Shown in pieces: positions 28,101 through 35,090 of a DNA stretch of 64,000 bases. Origin of the DNA: Falsiroseomonas frigidaquae (GTDB taxonomy: Bacteria > Pseudomonadota > Alphaproteobacteria > Acetobacterales > Acetobacteraceae). The translations under genes were made by a program, and so were the position numbers. Below the pieces are notes generated by a model that saw only the letters and a program-made list of their open reading frames with translations, was not told the origin of the DNA and did no database searches. The stretch is taken from assembly GCF_012163145.1 (NCBI RefSeq), contig NZ_JAAVTX010000001.1:496001-560000 (forward strand). The letters run 5' to 3'. Numbering within the stretch: position 1 is the first letter of the stretch; each line of letters starts with the position of its first letter.

Positions 28101-29056
28101 ACGCCCGAGGTACGCGCTTCGTAGACGTTGTGGTGATAGGGTACCAGCACAGCATCGGCGGAGTGCAGGAGCGCCTGGTAGGCCTCGGGCTCCAGCGGCT
28201 CGGAGATCAGGGTCACCCTCGGGTCAGGATTGGCGTGCAGCGCGGCGACGCAGGCGACGACGTCGTCCGACGGGTCGTTGACCTGCAGCGTGAACCGCAG
28301 CCTGGCGCCCCAACCCTGGCCGGCGCTGCGGCGGATCGCCTCGGCGATCTCCGCCAGGCCCTTCTCGCCCCGGGCGTTGCCGAGGCTGACGAGATGCAAT
28401 GGCTGGCCGTCCTCGTCGCGGCGGGACGCGTACGGCGCGGGGTCACTCGTGTGCGGAATTGGGTAGACGAAAACGGGAAGGGAGGTCAGTGCCTCCAGCG
28501 AGTAGGCGAGCCGGTGGCTGTCGGAACTGAGGCGGATGGGCTGCCGCACCGCGGCTGCTTCCAGCCGGCGCAGGGCCGCGGCAGCAACGGCGCCTTCATA
28601 AAACGCGGGCTGGTAGCGCAGCAGAATTTCGTGCCGGGCGCCACCAGGCGCGACTTGCTCTACGACACCGGCAATTCCAGACAGCTGGCCGCCGGTCAAG
28701 GTCGGGTAGAAGATCGTATCGGCGGCATTGAGCTCGAAGCCTGCCAATGCAGCGATGGTGTCCTCAAGAAACTCGCGGTTGATGATCCCGAAGTTGGAAT
28801 CGCTGAGGTATCCCTCGTCGGTGGCATTGCGCCAGATATCGGCCCGATAGGCCGGCGTGATGCCATGCTGCGCCGCGAGTACGGGTTCGACATCCTGGTG
28901 ACCGAATATATGACAGGCGACGCCCCGAGCCTCGGCCGCTTTCGTCAGAACGTGAACATAGGTGAAATAGTGACCCGATAACGACCGAAGATTCGGATCC
29001 ACAATAAATAGTCGCCCAGAAGCGTTGCATCGAGGGCGCTTGGAAGTCGGAGGCAT
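25154..29056 (-). CDS. Two-domain glycosyltransferase with C-terminal TPR-like repeats
   Basis: About 1300 residues. Residues 15-410 and 412-800 are two separate GT-B glycosyltransferase units; the first shows GNARGEKGLAEIAEAI and GVFLEAAAAGKVVIATAS, the second CLFVGSRFGPN and SVKTVEALARGAAILSTGVGM. Residues about 950-1290 contain three related segments of roughly 105 residues, each with GFD(P/A)(S/A)WTxxHRGRLR, GDxxGxxDLE and VDALWRHF, resembling TPR/Sel1 units. There is no signal peptide, so it is a cytoplasmic enzyme, likely adding two sugars to a glycan or protein. The start MPPTSK at 29056 is a choice; an in-frame start at 29134 exists and neither has a strong ribosome-binding site. Confidence 0.88.
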   Translation of the reverse strand: MPPTSKRPRCNASGRLFIVDPNLRSLSGHYFTYVHVLTKAAEARGVACHIFGHQDVEPVLAAQHGITPAYRADIWRNATDEGYLSDSNFGIINREFLEDTIAALAGFELNAADTIFYPTLTGGQLSGIAGVVEQVAPGGARHEILLRYQPAFYEGAVAAAALRRLEAAAVRQPIRLSSDSHRLAYSLEALTSLPVFVYPIPHTSDPAPYASRRDEDGQPLHLVSLGNARGEKGLAEIAEAIRRSAGQGWGARLRFTLQVNDPSDDVVACVAALHANPDPRVTLISEPLEPEAYQALLHSADAVLVPYHHNVYEARTSGVFLEAAAAGKVVIATASTWMADLAEAQDHGLLVKDRSARDLERCLQRLADDFPALSAKAQAAAGPLRAVHNPANLLDHVLGNPAISAALPQRRHAAIFYPWGDIAGRSGAAARTTLLAKYLAESGRDVRILYLGDEQLELAPGIVAEGYRTPFSAPNPMRTRVARLVDSPADQASDSSVHLYYHLWPALDDGFVRRCQRMVRWADDIFVEYTYFATVVAPMARREDKTVALSVHDLLSEVCRGSEPLYGLTRAVERLALTSVDRVIVANSDEGRICAEDGVAVTVIPHPIDHETLRAHSPETVRAILEGIFELPLEGRSMCLFVGSRFGPNCVAAEAVREMAVRSLSDPRLSNVIYVVAGQAHEPMRTENFFALGRVEDMALDVLNQAAALVLIPLRDGTGMSVKTVEALARGAAILSTGVGMRGYPVIDGEHCAIENDLARYPDRIATLLAQPDQLDRLRLGARTLGEGYDYRVLFEAYRLPPEPDARRVMPPTAAGLTEFIRRFAAGGGTAEGLRWVMQHIDVDALGFEDLAALAQACLRLAPDDPRSRQLIDSAWRQVPDSVDELMTKWAFLRRRDGELASREQFLAELRPLLDGAETSTLAALRRQAWTFFNAGSDGGGDDGLIAWLCEGIAAHAGGISDPELAYIFALVKERRGDPAASVIELLTAALEGGFDPSWTRCHRGRLRESLGDAGGRDDLERAVLLGGEAATEAKALLAQASVDALWRHFDAREHAEVVRLAESLIAAGKSDPAIHYIFGMSLHEQGDRPDDALAQYDIALANGFDAAWTLFHRGRLRVASGDVAGRGDLERVLLLDGEAAAAARGLLAEISTAQVATVARPNEVDALWRHFHAGDHAAAILLAERLVQQGATDPTVNYVLGLSLHATDGRQAEALPQYDIALSRGFDPAWTRFHRGRLRLAMGDAGGIDDLELAASLGGPAGREAKQVIDQSRGARPRQDLFGRAASYLRSIRAWRANP

Positions 29057-29233
29057 TATCTGAAAGGTTCCCGCGAAGCCGTGCTTTCGTATCGAGCAGA
29101 AAAGATCCGGTCGCCTCGCCCCGGTCGCGAGCATTCACCAAGGCGACCGCAATCAGACTTCGATTTGAAAACAAAATTATCAGTGTTTGTTACCATGCCC
29201 CCTGCCGCCATGTGGTGCAAGCTAGTGGAATGA

Positions 29234-29395
29234 TTACAGTTGACGTTTCCCGTGCTGGTGCTTGCCGATGATAGTGTCGGCAGGCGCGGTCCAGCGGAAG
29301 GGTTTCGGGTCGGCATTATGGGCGTCCAGGTAGGGGCGGATGGCCTGGTTCAGCTCGATGACGGAGCGGAAGACGCCGCGCTTTAGCCGGCGCCT
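29234..29395 (-). pseudogene. IS630-family transposase, C-terminal remnant
   Basis: The minus strand encodes KRGVFRSVIELNQAIR, then HNADPKPFRWT, and ends at a stop at 29234-29236. These are the characteristic last 50 residues of IS630-family DDE transposases. Upstream of the Lys near 29383 the similarity stops and the frame runs into unrelated sequence, so most of the gene is gone. It directly abuts an oppositely oriented recombinase remnant. Confidence 0.75.
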
Positions 29396-29404
29396 CGTAG
29401 GCGT

Positions 29405-29619
29405 GGCGAAGACCTGCGGCGACCGGGGTGGTGCAGATGGCGCTGGCCGGCGCGACGGTGCCGCAGATCGCCGCGATCGCCGGCTGGAAAATCGGGTATG
29501 CCCAGTCGATTATCGACACCTATATGCCCCGGCGGCGGGACTCTGCGGCCCAGGCGATGAACGCCTGGGAGGCTGCGCTGGGCCCCAGCGTCATCCCGCT
29601 GGCACCCCGGCGGAGGTAG
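29405..29619 (+). pseudogene. Tyrosine recombinase (integrase), C-terminal remnant with frameshift
   Basis: From GTG 29428 the frame reads TGVVQMALAGATVPQIAAIAGW followed by IIDTYMPRR, matching the C-terminal box of phage-type integrases, including the active-site Tyr in DTYMP. The preceding DLRR motif (29411-29421) is one frame off, consistent with a single-base deletion within the GGCGGACC that is expected there. The rest of the catalytic domain is missing. It is probably the trace of an older element that used the same tRNA site. Confidence 0.7.
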
Positions 29620-29718
29620 CTGTTGCAGATAGTCAAGTCGCGTCTCGATCAAGCCGCTCGGGCGACTCAGACGAGAGGGCGCCCTGATCCTTCACGCCCT
29701 GCGCCTTCCGCTTTTTCC

Positions 29719-30045
29719 TCAGCCGCGCGTCACGTCGGACCTTTGCCTTCCAGATGCGGCTCTTCTTCGGCGCCCAGACTGGAAGCAGCCAGGCCAGCTG
29801 ACACCTCTCCCCTCCAGGCCGCCTGCGACGTTCAATTCCATCAAATCGGCAAAGGTGAGAGCGTCGTCGCTGCCCGCGTTTGCGACATCGATAAAGGCTA
29901 TTGGCGTATCCCGTGGAGGGTTCCTCTCGGGCGGCACCGGGCCAGCCAACCTGTCGACCGTGGCAACTGACAACCGGAGGAGGCGAGCAGCCTGAGGGAG
30001 GCTACAAGCCAATGAACGAGATGGCGATCCGTTCTTCCTCCACAT
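29719..30045 (-). pseudogene. Small HTH protein resembling DUF433-type antitoxins, probably truncated
   Basis: About 108 residues on the minus strand from ATG 30045. SLPQAARLLRLSVATVDRL looks like a helix-turn-helix and TFADLMELNV resembles the SFxDLVELHV segment of DUF433-like antitoxins. The C-terminal 30 residues (Arg-rich) look random, suggesting truncation. It sits between the recombinase remnant and attL. Family assignment is weak. Confidence 0.3.
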
Positions 30046-30140
30046 TATGCCGAATCGGTTATTGCAGAACGCCCTCAGAAGTTCCGCAACCATCCTGCAA
30101 CAGCCCCTGTCGGGCGATGCGGCTAGGCCGCTGAAATGGC

Positions 30141-30186
30141 TGGTGTCCCCGGCGGGATTCGAACCCACGGCCCCCAGATTAGGAAT
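30141..30186 (-). other. attL: 46-bp duplicated 3' part of tRNA-Arg
   Basis: Identical to the 3' part of the tRNA gene at 43598-43674 from the anticodon arm through the encoded CCA. Upstream bases diverge immediately, so this is not a functional tRNA gene but the host-side copy made by integration. Confidence 0.93.
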
Positions 30187-30315
30187 AGGGTGCGCCGGCT
30201 CGCCGCGACGCGCCAGCCGCCGCCAGATGCGGACACGGCAGGGCCGATATCAGCACCTTAGCCGGAAGGGCCTCGACTCACGCTGCCGCGAGCCGCCAGG
30301 ATATACCCGCGCCAA

Positions 30316-30335
30316 TGAGTCCGCAAAGAGTCCGC
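30316..30335 (+). other. Candidate integrase/excisionase arm site (left)
   Basis: TGAGTCCGCAAAGAGTCCGC, containing two GAGTCCGC units separated by AAA. The same 20 bases occur in the same orientation at 43522-43541 near the other end. Located 130 bases inside attL. Confidence 0.5.
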
Positions 30336-30403
30336 AGTCGGCCCTCTTACGCCGCGGGCGGGCCGAGCTGCTGGCCATGGCGGCGGGGACAGAGAAAATG
30401 CCA

Positions 30404-30512
30404 TGTCACTTGTGTCACTATGTCACCACACCTTTAACCCTATGGTTTTCATGTCATTTTCCCCACCGGGAAGGTGACATGGCGCGCCGCCGGCCATGTC
30501 ACCCATGTCACC
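30404..30512 (-). repeat. Iteron cluster, left (TGTCAC / GGTGACA motifs)
   Basis: TGTCAC occurs at 30404, 30413, 30421, 30497 and 30506 with 8-9 base spacing inside groups, a TGTCAT at 30452 and an opposite-strand GGTGACAT at 30473. The run spans the promoter region and an early possible start of the integrase, so bound protein could affect both replication and integrase expression. Confidence 0.75.
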
Positions 30513-30528
30513 GGCCGCGGGTGCTGGC

Positions 30529-31908
30529 ATGACCGGCATCGCCCCGCCGGCCGCGCGCCTGCGGCTGACGAAGCGCACGGTGGACGCCGCCACCTGCCCG
30601 CCCGGCCGGAAGGATGTGCTGGTGTTCGATGCCGAGCTGAAGGGCTTCGCGCTGCGCGTCACCAGCGCCGGCAGCAAGGTGTTCATCTTCCAGTATCGGG
30701 CGGGCGGTGCCGTGCGCCGGGTGGTGCTGGGCGACTACGGCACCCTCACGCCGGACCAAGCCCGCGACAAAGCGGAGGTTCTGCGCGGCCAGGTGCGGGG
30801 CGGCGCCGATCCGAAGGCGGAGCGCGCGGCAGCTCGGGCCGCCGCCGCCGCCAGCGTGGCCGAGGCCAGCCGCCAGGCGCAGGCGGCCGAGGCCGCGGCG
30901 CAGCGCCAGGCCACCGCCGATGCCCTGACCTTCAAGACGCTGGTGGAGCGGTGGCGCGATCTGCACCTGGCCAGCCGCCGCAGCCGCTACCAGCATGAGG
31001 CGTCGCGCGCCTTGCTCGCCTCCTTCGCCGGCTGGGCGGAGCGGCCCGCGCATGGCCTGACTGCGGCCGAGGCGGTGGCCGAGCTGGACCGCATCGCGCT
31101 GGATAGCGGGCCGGCGGCGGCGCGCTCCGCCTTCGCCTATGGCCGCGCGATGTTCGGCTGGGCAATGCGGCGCCAGCTTCTGCCGGCCAGCCCCTTCGCC
31201 GGGATTCAGCCCCCGGCGGTTGTGGCGGATCGGGACCGGGTGCTGACCGATGCCGAGCTGGGCGCGGTATGGAACGCGGCCGGCGGGCGCGGCTGGCCGA
31301 TGGGCAGCTTCGTGCGGCTGGTGATCCTGACCCTACAGCGGCGCGAGGAAGTGGCCGCCATGCGCTGGGCCGAGCTGGCGCCGGACCTGGCCACATGGAC
31401 CGTCCCGGCCGAGCGCGCGAAGAACGGCAAGGCGCATGTGGTCCACCTGGCGCCGGCCGCGCGCGCCATCCTCAAGGCCGCGCCGCGCCTGGCCGATTCG
31501 CCGCTGGTCTTCACCACCACCGGGAAGACGGCCATCTCCGGCTTCTCCACCGCAAAGGCGCGGCTGGATCGGGACATTGCCGCGGCGCGCAAGGCCGCGG
31601 GGTTGGAGCCGCACGAGCTGCCGGGCTGGCGGCTGCACGATCTGCGCCGGACCGGGGTGACGCGCCTCGCCGGCCTCGGCTTCGCGCCGCATGTCTGCGA
31701 CCGGCTGCTGAACCATGTGCAGGGGAGCATCCAGGGGGTAGCCGCGGTCTATCAGCGCCACGCCTTCCTGCCGGAGCGCCAGGCCGCGCTGGAAGCATGG
31801 GCGAAGCATGTCCTGGCCGTGGCCAGCGGCAAGCGTGCGCCGCGCGCGGCGGGTGGTGGGGGCGCGAAGGTGGTGCAGCTCGATCCCACGCGCCGCCGCC
31901 GGGCTTGA
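30529..31908 (+). CDS. int: Tyrosine site-specific integrase of the tRNA element
   Basis: A 459-residue integrase of the P4/DUF4102 type. N-terminal residues (LTKRTVDAA, VFDAELKGFALRV, QYRAGGAVRRVVLGDYG) form the arm-binding domain, then an Ala-rich linker and SAM-like core-binding domain. The catalytic domain has Arg in LQRREEVAAMRW (near 269), HDLRRTG (near 368), LLNH and the nucleophile in AAVYQRH (near 406). It should integrate and excise the element at tRNA-Arg. I prefer ATG 30529, because earlier in-frame ATGs (30496, 30505) fall within the iteron motifs. It reads inward from attL. Confidence 0.93.
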   Translation: MTGIAPPAARLRLTKRTVDAATCPPGRKDVLVFDAELKGFALRVTSAGSKVFIFQYRAGGAVRRVVLGDYGTLTPDQARDKAEVLRGQVRGGADPKAERAAARAAAAASVAEASRQAQAAEAAAQRQATADALTFKTLVERWRDLHLASRRSRYQHEASRALLASFAGWAERPAHGLTAAEAVAELDRIALDSGPAAARSAFAYGRAMFGWAMRRQLLPASPFAGIQPPAVVADRDRVLTDAELGAVWNAAGGRGWPMGSFVRLVILTLQRREEVAAMRWAELAPDLATWTVPAERAKNGKAHVVHLAPAARAILKAAPRLADSPLVFTTTGKTAISGFSTAKARLDRDIAAARKAAGLEPHELPGWRLHDLRRTGVTRLAGLGFAPHVCDRLLNHVQGSIQGVAAVYQRHAFLPERQAALEAWAKHVLAVASGKRAPRAAGGGGAKVVQLDPTRRRRA

Positions 31909-31913
31909 TGCGG

Positions 31914-32010
31914 TTGGGTCCCTCCGGCGGCGGAGCAAATACGGTGGTGAAGCCCGCGCCGCCGCAGAAGTTGGGCCGTCAGGAATTGGGGTTACCGGTC
32001 ATGACGCCCT
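31914..32010. repeat. Related segment A (pair with 43034-43130)
   Basis: Starting at GGGTCCCTCCGG, about 95 bases align without major gaps to 43034-43130 in the same orientation. On the minus strand both can be read in the same phase as a peptide with GGAGxxTV and PEGP; this copy has an in-frame stop. It may be the remnant of a small duplicated gene or an RNA element. Confidence 0.55.
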
Positions 32011-32156
32011 GCGCGGCGCGGGTGCAACGCATGCGGCAGCTATCGGCGCCCGATGGCGGCATGCGGCGGCGCGCGAAGAACACCTTGCCCGCCCCTCCAC
32101 CACCCGCGGCGCGGGTTGAGGCCGCTATCCTGATCTGTGTTGGAACGGGCCGCGCG

Positions 32157-32378
32157 TCAGTCGGTGCCCTTGGCATCCTTGCGCTGCGGCCAAAGGGCCG
32201 CATACCGGACGCGGTGTTCGTGCCGTAGGCGAGAGGTCTCCCGGCACCGTTCCCGCAATTCTTCGCAGAGTATCCTAGCTTCCTGCGTCAAGCCGCGGCC
32301 CGTGAGCTGCAATTGAAGCGACGTCGCGACCAGCTCCTGCGCGCGGGCAATCTGCTGCCGCAACTTCAACCGATCCAT
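32157..32378 (-). CDS. Small hypothetical protein, probably helical
   Basis: A 73-residue Arg-, Gln- and Leu-rich protein (LRQQIARAQELVATSLQL, then RILCEELRERCRETSRLRHEHR) predicted by eye to be a long helix or coiled coil. It begins with ATG 32378 near the first unit of the 58-bp repeat array and reads toward the integrase. No ribosome-binding site is evident and I recognise no family. Confidence 0.45.
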   Translation of the reverse strand: MDRLKLRQQIARAQELVATSLQLQLTGRGLTQEARILCEELRERCRETSRLRHEHRVRYAALWPQRKDAKGTD

Positions 32379-32444
32379 CGGGTGCCGCCACGCTGCATGA
32401 GAGCGACATCGCTGACGTGAGGCTCAAGTTCCGCGACCGGCCGG

Positions 32445-33068
32445 CGCCGCTGCGACAGATGGTGCGGGTGGTGGCCCTGCGGCCGGGCCTCGGCCAGCCG
32501 GCGGGAGCTGCGCCAGGTGGTGCGGGTGGTGGCCCTGCGGCCGGGCCTCGGCCAGCCGGCGGGAGCTGCGCCAGGTGGTGCGGGTGGTGGCCCTGCGGCC
32601 GGGCCTCGGCCAGCCGGCGGGAGCTGCGCCAGGTGGTGCGGGGAACTGCGGCCGGGCCTCGGCCAGCCGGCGGGAGCTGCGCCAGGTGGTGCGGGTGGTG
32701 GCCCTGCGGCCGGGCCTCGGCCAGCCGGCGGGAGCTGCGCCAGGTGGTGCAGGTGGTGGCCTTGCATCCCAGCCTCGGCCAGCCGGCGGGAGCTGCGCCA
32801 GGTGGTGCAGGTGGTGGCCCTGCTGCCCGGCCGCGGCCTGCCGGCGGGAGCTGCGCCAGGTGGTGCAGGTGGTGGCCCTGCTGCCCGGCCGCGGCCTGCC
32901 GGCGGGAGCTGCGCCAGGTGGTGCAGGTGGTGGCCCTGCGGCCGGGCCTCGGCCAGCCGGCGGGAGCTGCGCCAGGTGGTGCAGGTGGTGGCCCTGCGGC
33001 CGGGCCTCGGCCAGCCGGCGGGAGCTGCGCCAGGTGGTGCAGGTGGTGGCCCTGCTGCCCGGCCTCAG
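32445..33068 (+). repeat. Tandem array of a 58-bp repeat, about eleven units
   Basis: Unit boundaries (GGGAGCTGCGCC) recur at 32503, 32561, 32619, 32672, 32730, 32788, 32846, 32904, 32962 and 33020: exactly 58 bases apart except one 53-base unit; a degenerate first unit begins near 32445. Units share GAGCTGCGCCAGGTGGTGC and differ in an inner segment of about 17 bases. Because 58 is not a multiple of three, the reading frame rotates each unit, so it is not a protein repeat. It begins directly after the stop of the ImmA gene. A related array lies inverted at 42560-42715. Confidence 0.95.
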
Positions 33069-33069
33069 C

Positions 33070-33591
33070 CTATGCGCGCCCGACCCGGAGATCCTTCATG
33101 CGGACCTGCGCCGCCTCTGCCGACACATCGAACGCATTGGCCATGGCGGCGAAAGACTTCACGTTTTGCCGATAGAGGCGCCGCACCGCGGCGGCCGGCA
33201 TGAGGATATCGGCCGCATAGCGGTTTGCCTGCCGCTCTATTTCGTCGGACAAGCCCGCAGACCGGTACATGGCATTGTCCACAATGCCGTCCCCGATCAG
33301 GTCGCGGTGCATGATGAAGTGGGCAATTTCATGCGCCAGAGTGAAGCGTTGCCGGCGACGCGGATGACTGGCGTTCACCGTGACGCGGTAGCCGCCTCGG
33401 GTGCGCTCGATCTTGCCGGACACGTCATCGGACAGGTTGTCCACATATCGAACCTCAAGGCCGAGATCATCGGCCATGGCGTCAAGGTCCACCGGGATAT
33501 CTTCAAGATAGCGCCCCACGATCTGAATGGGCGTCGCCGGGTCGCGCTGATCCAAGGCCGGCTTCGTGTCAAACCTACGAGCGATCGTCAT
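33070..33591 (-). CDS. ImmA/IrrE family metallo-endopeptidase
   Basis: A 173-residue zinc protease. HEIAH at residues 87-91 within LAHEIAHFIMH is the catalytic HExxH, and ERQANRYAADILMP carries the third ligand region, both typical of ImmA. In ICEBs1 and related elements ImmA cleaves the XRE repressor ImmR to derepress excision. Here it is the last gene of a four-gene minus-strand operon headed by an XRE protein, which makes the same role likely. It overlaps the preceding membrane-protein gene by 17 bp. Its stop is two bases from the 58-bp repeat array. Confidence 0.92.
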   Translation of the reverse strand: MTIARRFDTKPALDQRDPATPIQIVGRYLEDIPVDLDAMADDLGLEVRYVDNLSDDVSGKIERTRGGYRVTVNASHPRRRQRFTLAHEIAHFIMHRDLIGDGIVDNAMYRSAGLSDEIERQANRYAADILMPAAAVRRLYRQNVKSFAAMANAFDVSAEAAQVRMKDLRVGRA

Positions 33592-34060
33592 CGGAGCCTC
33601 CCTCAGTTGCAGCCTTCATGAAATCATCGCCGTCGCCGGGTTCGGCGCCGGTCTGCCGCGCCGTTTCCTCCACCATGCGGGGAAGACGGTCCCGCAGGTA
33701 TTCCTTCGTGACCCGCTCCGCCGTTACCTCGGCGCTGTTCTTCATTTGGACATATCCGAACACGCCTGCAAGCGCCAACACGATCGCGAGGCCGGCAAGG
33801 ACTACGGTAGCCGCCGTGAGGATGATCGTAACAAACTCGACGGTGGTGAAGCCGCTGCCGGCCGAGAGTGCGGTAGCCGCAGCGGGTGCCGCCGCCGTCA
33901 CCACCGGCATGCGCGGCTGTGGCAGATAATAGATTGCCATACATGCTGCAACTAGAACGGCACCGCCCGTGAGAAGCCAGAGAATTCGGATACTATAGAA
34001 CCAGAAGGCGGGTCCTAGTTCCGCCAGCTTTCGAATATATCGCTTCACGGCATCTTGCAC
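33575..34060 (-). CDS. Hypothetical two-helix membrane protein
   Basis: A 161-residue protein with two hydrophobic segments near residues 22-46 and 72-102, separated by a short Ala/Pro-rich loop, and an acidic, charged C-terminal tail. Both ends are predicted to be cytoplasmic. No family recognised. Between the XRE/small-protein genes and ImmA, it could carry a membrane signal to the protease; this is inference from gene order only. Confidence 0.75.
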   Translation of the reverse strand: MQDAVKRYIRKLAELGPAFWFYSIRILWLLTGGAVLVAACMAIYYLPQPRMPVVTAAAPAAATALSAGSGFTTVEFVTIILTAATVVLAGLAIVLALAGVFGYVQMKNSAEVTAERVTKEYLRDRLPRMVEETARQTGAEPGDGDDFMKAATEGGSDDDRS

Positions 34061-34078
34061 TCAGATAAGTTTATGGAT

Positions 34079-34270
34079 TCAATGCGAGTGGCTGCTGAGG
34101 GTCGCGGTCTTATTGATTAAATCGGCAGTGCCGTCGCCTAAAACCCGCAGTATTCGCTGAGCCTCCGCCGTTTCGCTTTGGTCGATGGCAGTCCGGAGCA
34201 TCTTTAGACCCTCAAGCAAATCCAAAAGATCAGCAATAACCGCTGCACTGGCCCGATATTTGCCGCTCAT
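34079..34270 (-). CDS. Small hypothetical protein
   Basis: A 63-residue mostly helical protein (VIADLLDLLEGLKMLRTAID...EAQRILRVLGDGTADLINK). Its ATG at 34270 overlaps the stop of the XRE gene (ATGA), which supports it being real and co-translated with the regulator. No family recognised; a partner or inhibitor of the regulator is conceivable. Confidence 0.7.
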   Translation of the reverse strand: MSGKYRASAAVIADLLDLLEGLKMLRTAIDQSETAEAQRILRVLGDGTADLINKTATLSSHSH

Positions 34271-34503
34271 TTTTCCAGTCCTTTCCGCAGCCGCACGCCT
34301 GGCCCGCCGCCATTCTCCGCGATGAAATCAACGCCGGCCGCTTCGAGGGCGGCGCGGATCGCGGCAATGGTGCTGTCTCGCGGCGCGGTGTCCGCACCTT
34401 CAATGCGGGCCAGCGTGCGTTCCGTGGTGCCCGCCGCGCTTGCAAGCTGCGGCCGACTCCACCCTACCAGCGCGCGAGCGGCCCGAAGCTGGGCAGGGTG
34501 CAT
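34267..34503 (-). CDS. XRE-family HTH repressor of the element
   Basis: A 78-residue single-domain HTH_3 protein: LRAARALVGWSRPQLASAAGTTERTLARIEG is the helix-turn-helix, followed by a short C-terminal helix (TIAAIRAALEAAGVDFI) seen in many small prophage regulators. ATG 34503 lies within a 17-bp operator-like site, and AGGA of that site is the ribosome-binding site. It heads the operon that ends with ImmA and is divergent from the gene at 34644, the classic layout of an element's lysogeny switch. Confidence 0.88.
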   Translation of the reverse strand: MHPAQLRAARALVGWSRPQLASAAGTTERTLARIEGADTAPRDSTIAAIRAALEAAGVDFIAENGGGPGVRLRKGLEK

Positions 34504-34519
34504 GTCCGGTTTCCTGACA
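34503..34519 (-). promoter_or_regulatory. Operator-like site 1 (TGTC-N9-GACA)
   Basis: Read on the minus strand, TGTCAGGAAACCGGACA. It shares TGTCnGGAAACnnGACA with the site at 34532. It overlaps the ribosome-binding site and start codon of the XRE gene, so repressor binding here would shut off its own gene. Confidence 0.6.
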
Positions 34520-34531
34520 TTCGGCTTGAAG

Positions 34532-34548
34532 TGTCTGGAAACATGACA
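34532..34548 (+). promoter_or_regulatory. Operator-like site 2 (TGTC-N9-GACA)
   Basis: TGTCTGGAAACATGACA, matching site 1 at 12 of 17 positions including both TGTC/GACA ends and the central GGAAAC. Centre-to-centre distance is 29 bp, close to three helical turns, suiting cooperative binding of two dimers between divergent genes. Confidence 0.6.
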
Positions 34549-34643
34549 TAGCGTCGGCAGCGCCCGCAAGGGCGGCCGAGTGTCGGGGGTAGGAGCCCGG
34601 CACCCGGCCTGACCGCAACCCGAGCCCCTTGGAGGCCCGAACC

Positions 34644-35090
34644 GTGGCTGTTGACCATGATACACGCGCGCCCTCGCGGCGCGCAGTGCTGGTGGCTGGC
34701 GTCATCCCCCGCCTGACGCCAGCCGTCGCATGCGCCGCCGCCGATCCAGATGCCGACCTGCTGGCCATGGCGCGGCGGTGGAACGCCGAATTCGCGGCGC
34801 TGGAAGCGGTGGCAGACCAGTGTGCGGCGGCCGAGGCCACCGGCGACGCGGCTGCCGAGGCGGAGGCCAATGCTCGCTGTGTGGCCTTGGTCCACGATAT
34901 CAGCGCGACTGAGGACCGCATTGCCGAGCTTCCTGCCTGGGGTGCTGCCGGGCTGGCGGTGAAGGCGGGACTGCTGGCGCGCGTCCATCTCGGCCAGAAC
35001 GGGTCGGAACATCGGCACGACCGGCTGGCGCGCACCCTGGCCGCCGATGCGCGCCGCCTGGTGCCTTACGCCGCGGGGGTGAAGGCATGA
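34644..35090 (+). CDS. Hypothetical protein with Tat-like N-terminus
   Basis: A 148-residue protein. GTG 34644 has GGAGG eight bases upstream, favoured over an upstream TTG. The N-terminus (APSRRAVLVAG followed by a hydrophobic stretch and ACAAA) resembles a twin-arginine signal; the rest is Ala-rich helices (NAEFAALEAVADQCAAAEATG). No family recognised. It is the first rightward gene from the operator region and overlaps the next gene as ATGA, so the two are co-expressed. Confidence 0.7.
   Translation: MAVDHDTRAPSRRAVLVAGVIPRLTPAVACAAADPDADLLAMARRWNAEFAALEAVADQCAAAEATGDAAAEAEANARCVALVHDISATEDRIAELPAWGAAGLAVKAGLLARVHLGQNGSEHRHDRLARTLAADARRLVPYAAGVKA

Noticed and set aside
27014-28981. A 655-codon plus-strand frame opposite the large glycosyltransferase
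   Set aside because: Antisense to well-defined GT motifs; no domain or ribosome-binding site.
30141-30186. A second tRNA-Arg gene
   Set aside because: Only the 3' part is present; the D-arm and 5' acceptor strand are missing.
32445-33068. CRISPR array
   Set aside because: Units are contiguous and nearly identical over most of the 58 bases, without unique spacers or cas genes.
32417-33203. Open frames of 228-348 codons through the 58-bp repeats
   Set aside because: The period is not a multiple of three, all three frames rotate through the same peptides, and there is no start context; the repeats are best seen as DNA or RNA elements.
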